Shown: one piece after another, positions 3,681-5,363 of the stretch | Position numbering within the stretch: the first letter of the stretch is position 1 | How the letters are laid out: each line of letters starts with the position of its first letter | Assembly: GCA_002763335.1 (NCBI GenBank) | Contig: PEYS01000093.1 | Span: 1 to 5,363 of the forward strand | Source of the DNA: Candidatus Woesearchaeota archaeon CG08_land_8_20_14_0_20_47_9 | GTDB lineage: Archaea > Nanobdellota > Nanobdellia > Woesearchaeales > CG1-02-47-18 | Length of the DNA stretch: 5,363 bases | Direction: 5' to 3' | Notes under the pieces: model-generated | What the model was told of the DNA's origin: nothing | Databases searched by the model: none | What the model saw: only the letters and a program-made list of their open reading frames with translations | Translations under genes and position numbers: made by a program

Positions 3681-4723
3681 TTATGCAACGAGTAAGGGCC
3701 CGGAGTTAGCGGAGTGTATGGTGCGCCTAGTTGACCAATAGGTTGCAAGTCTCCTGGCAATCTGGCAGCAGCGTTGGTCTCTCTAAGTACGCGATCCATT
3801 GACCATAATGCATAATTATCATCCTGTGGAAGGTTAAAGCGGCCTTTTCCTATTGCGTAATCGCCTCTGGGCAGGATAGGTGGCCCAACCTGAATATCAT
3901 AAGTAGGTTTACGAGTGGTTTGTCCATCTGCTAATCTTTTCATCAATTCATTTATTAATACAACAAAAGACAGCAATGATGCAATGCCATACATCTTGCA
4001 TCGCTTCTCAGCAACAGCAGCTAGACCCTCATAGTGCTCTATCAAGTCAGGCCTCGAAGCCTTTCTAGCCTCTTCTGTTGCGTGTGTAAAGTAGTTGTAT
4101 AAGAATCGCTCAACAGCAAACTCTTTTTTTAACATATCTAATTGAGAACTGTAGCCCTCATGGTGCATCATCTGATGGCCGTGTTCATGGCAAATCTTGT
4201 AATCAAGCCATTGTTCTTTAGTAAGCCCCTCAAGACGAGCTGCACCAACAGGCTTTCCAAGAACAGCTGTATTTTCAGAAACTCTCTCGTACCGTTGATC
4301 TTTATAACAATATGCACCGACCTCTTTTGGAAGCGCATCAGTTGCTCCAAATATTCTGAACCTCTTTGGTTTAAAGCCGTGGGCATGAGCATATGTTCTG
4401 AATCTATTTGCGCACCCGTTCTTTTCCCATAACTTATACTCTTCATGCAACAGATTCTGAGCCTTAAGGAGCCTCTCAGCCTTTTCTCCAGCTGTTACAC
4501 TACCTTCTCCCTTCCTCTTAAGGGCATCTTCAAGGCTTCTAAGTCTCTGACCATAAGGTTTACGAAGGTCGCCCTCATCAGAGCTAAGTACATAACCTTC
4601 GTTTTGATCTAATACCGACATAGTTAATGGAAAGCATCCATTACCACCAGGCACACCACACTCACGAATAGGATGGCTTCCATTTCTGAATAATCTTTCA
4701 ACAGATTCATCAATAGTAATCAT
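3677..4723 (-). CDS. HEXXH zinc metallopeptidase-like protein (gluzincin type, IrrE/ImmA-like motif)
   Basis: A 348-residue soluble protein. The zinc-binding motif HEHGH lies at residues 179-183 (CHEHGHQMMHH), with H179, E180 and H183 as the expected ligands and base. A glutamate in KKEFAVERF (E201 or E205) is the likely third ligand, giving the HEXXH...E order of gluzincins. HEHGH...MHH followed by EFA-x-ERF resembles IrrE/ImmA-type peptidases, but the protein is longer and the rest is not recognised. N-terminal to the motif are a Cys-containing region (ECGVPGGNGC, 21-30) and charged helices at about 55-105. C-terminal to it are a helical region (about 195-268) with a hydrophobic stretch 248-260, and a Pro-rich tail ending in LTPGPYSLHN. 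No signal peptide is seen. It lies downstream of vapC in the same direction but has its own TATA box, and the message is probably leaderless. Substrate unknown. Confidence 0.7.
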   Translation of the reverse strand: MITIDESVERLFRNGSHPIRECGVPGGNGCFPLTMSVLDQNEGYVLSSDEGDLRKPYGQRLRSLEDALKRKGEGSVTAGEKAERLLKAQNLLHEEYKLWEKNGCANRFRTYAHAHGFKPKRFRIFGATDALPKEVGAYCYKDQRYERVSENTAVLGKPVGAARLEGLTKEQWLDYKICHEHGHQMMHHEGYSSQLDMLKKEFAVERFLYNYFTHATEEARKASRPDLIEHYEGLAAVAEKRCKMYGIASLLSFVVLINELMKRLADGQTTRKPTYDIQVGPPILPRGDYAIGKGRFNLPQDDNYALWSMDRVLRETNAAARLPGDLQPIGQLGAPYTPLTPGPYSLHN

Positions 4724-4746
4724 AGTTCTATAGTAGTTAAAAACAA

Positions 4747-4761
4747 TATTAAAACCTTTCG
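4747..4761 (-). promoter_or_regulatory. BRE/TATA promoter for the metallopeptidase gene
   Basis: On the minus strand CGAAAGG (4761-4755) followed by TTTTAATA (4754-4747) forms a BRE plus TATA box centred about 27 bp before the ATG at 4723. Transcription would start at or next to the start codon, so the message is expected to be leaderless. No Shine-Dalgarno site precedes the ATG. The interval 4724-4783 holds nothing else I can support, and no clear hairpin terminator follows vapC. Confidence 0.6.
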
Positions 4762-4783
4762 CTAATTTTGCTCTAACCTACGC

Positions 4784-5149
4784 TTACTTTATAAATAAGA
4801 CCCCATCCATGCCCTCTAACTCTTTATCACCTGTTGCAAACCTCATGTTGTGCTCTTGGGCGTAGGTGTAGCCAACGCAGTCAAAGAATGATGGGCGCTT
4901 TTGTTTGTTGTCGATTCTAAACCTAATTGCCTTTATCAGAATACCCCTGGAGACTGGTTTACAAAAGGCACTTAGCCTTTTATGCCAGTAGTCTGCTGTT
5001 TTTTCATTGTATCTTCTGTACATATTGGCATAAAATTCAGCCATTGTGAGGTCGGTGATTACAACATCCTCATTGAGTAGGCTGGCAAACTTTGGATTGC
5101 CATTGTTGATCTCTATAAGGGCGTAGGTATCAAGGCACAGCATCCTCAT
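4784..5149 (-). CDS. vapC: VapC-type toxin, PIN-domain ribonuclease
   Basis: A 121-residue PIN-domain protein. The acidic residues that bind Mg2+ in this family are all present in order: D7 (MLCLDTYALIE), E38 (LTMAEFY), D90 (SFFDCVGYTYA) and D108 (ATGDKELEGM). Length and motif spacing are normal for a VapC, so the enzyme should be active. VapC toxins are endoribonucleases that cut tRNA or rRNA and halt translation when free of antitoxin; the target here cannot be read from sequence. The gene overlaps the 3' end of vapB by 20 bp, as expected for a coupled toxin-antitoxin operon. Two ATGs are possible: 5149 (MRM...) and 5143, which lies 8 nt from GAGGG (5156-5152) and so fits its Shine-Dalgarno site better, giving 119 residues. 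Confidence 0.85.
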   Translation of the reverse strand: MRMLCLDTYALIEINNGNPKFASLLNEDVVITDLTMAEFYANMYRRYNEKTADYWHKRLSAFCKPVSRGILIKAIRFRIDNKQKRPSFFDCVGYTYAQEHNMRFATGDKELEGMDGVLFIK

Positions 5150-5363
5150 TTCCCTCTTCCAGCAGGGCTCTTACTTCTAAGAACTCCTCTCTGCTTATCC
5201 TCTTCTTTTTACCAAATCCGAATAGTTCCTTTAACGGATTTTCTTTTTTTATTATCTCCACTATAACCTCTTCATCCTCACCAATTCCCATCCTTCTCAG
5301 CTCATCTTTTGGGATCAGCAACCCAAGTGAGTTACCCCACTTCTTTATTTTACTGGTTATCAT
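5130..5363 (-). CDS. vapB: VapB-type antitoxin, AbrB/SpoVT DNA-binding domain
   Basis: A 77-residue antitoxin. The N-terminus MITSKIKKWGNSLGLLIPK and following ELRRMGIGEDEEVIVEI (residues 1-38) are a textbook AbrB/MazE-type swapped-hairpin DNA-binding domain. Residues 39-77 (KENPLKELFGFGKKKR, then ISREEFLEVRALLEEG) are the flexible, charged tail that wraps and blocks the VapC active site. It should bind the operon promoter with VapC and repress it, and be degraded under stress. The ATG is the last three bases of the window (5363-5361). The MITSKIKKWGNS opening is the usual start of the family, so the gene is probably complete, but its promoter lies outside. The stop overlaps vapC. Confidence 0.85.
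   Translation of the reverse strand: MITSKIKKWGNSLGLLIPKDELRRMGIGEDEEVIVEIIKKENPLKELFGFGKKKRISREEFLEVRALLEEGNEDAVP
5152..5160 (-). promoter_or_regulatory. Shine-Dalgarno site for vapC inside vapB
   Basis: On the minus strand GGAAGAGGG (5160-5152) lies within the last codons of vapB. It is only 2 nt from the ATG at 5149 but 8 nt from the ATG at 5143. The spacing favours the second ATG as the true vapC start, with translational coupling to vapB. Confidence 0.45.

Noticed and set aside
4142..4432. Plus-strand frame of 96 codons opposite the metallopeptidase gene
   Set aside because: It lies wholly within the metallopeptidase coding region, which has a clear HEXXH motif and promoter. The opposite frame has no start signals or recognisable domain.
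1..5363. CRISPR array, insertion sequence, tRNA or rRNA
   Set aside because: No regularly spaced repeats, transposase motifs with terminal repeats, cloverleaf with T-loop sequence or rRNA-like stretch was seen. The palindromes have different arms, so they are not copies of one mobile element.

Overview
The window looks like a piece of an archaeal chromosome. The promoters pair an A/G-rich BRE-like block with a TATA box about 25 bp before the start (CGAAAG-C-TTTAAATA at 346-360 on +, CGAAAGG-TTTTAATA at 4761-4747 on -). Some genes appear leaderless, others have GGAGGTGATC-type Shine-Dalgarno sites. AGG (Arg) and ATA (Ile) codons are common, and the membrane proteins and the VapBC pair are of archaeal type. 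Tiny genes, scrambled gene remnants and repeated intergenic palindromes would fit an uncultivated (DPANN-like) lineage, but that placement is inference, and no rRNA or tRNA is present to test it.

Layout. 1-252: two hairpins and a 50-residue membrane microprotein on the minus strand (100-252) whose stop codon lies beside a palindrome arm. 253-398: divergent promoter region. 399-691: two small plus-strand genes of unknown function (32 and 54 residues). 692-890: two long palindromes and a promoter. 891-2618: a multi-spanning membrane protein of GT-C glycosyltransferase type. 2645-2756: a large branched palindrome. 2789-3250: a small four-helix membrane protein. 3251-3676: a graveyard segment holding a HEPN-like gene remnant on the minus strand, a terminator-like palindrome, a further small hairpin and a fragment of a paralogue of the 2789-3250 gene. 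3677-4723 (minus): a HEXXH zinc metallopeptidase-like protein with its own leaderless-type promoter. 4784-5363 (minus): a VapBC toxin-antitoxin operon, with the antitoxin start at the window edge.

How the parts relate. The two plus-strand membrane genes (GT-C protein and small membrane protein) may both serve the cell surface, but each is separated from its neighbours by a palindrome and seems to have its own promoter, so they are probably separate transcription units. VapB and VapC overlap and are cotranscribed. The metallopeptidase follows VapC in the same direction but has its own TATA box. The most unusual feature is the set of long palindromes: each has different, gene-specific arms that are A-rich on the left and T-rich on the right, around a GC-rich centre using a recurring GCGAG/CTCGC/GCCGAG vocabulary. 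They look like bidirectional transcript-end elements that share an architecture rather than a sequence.
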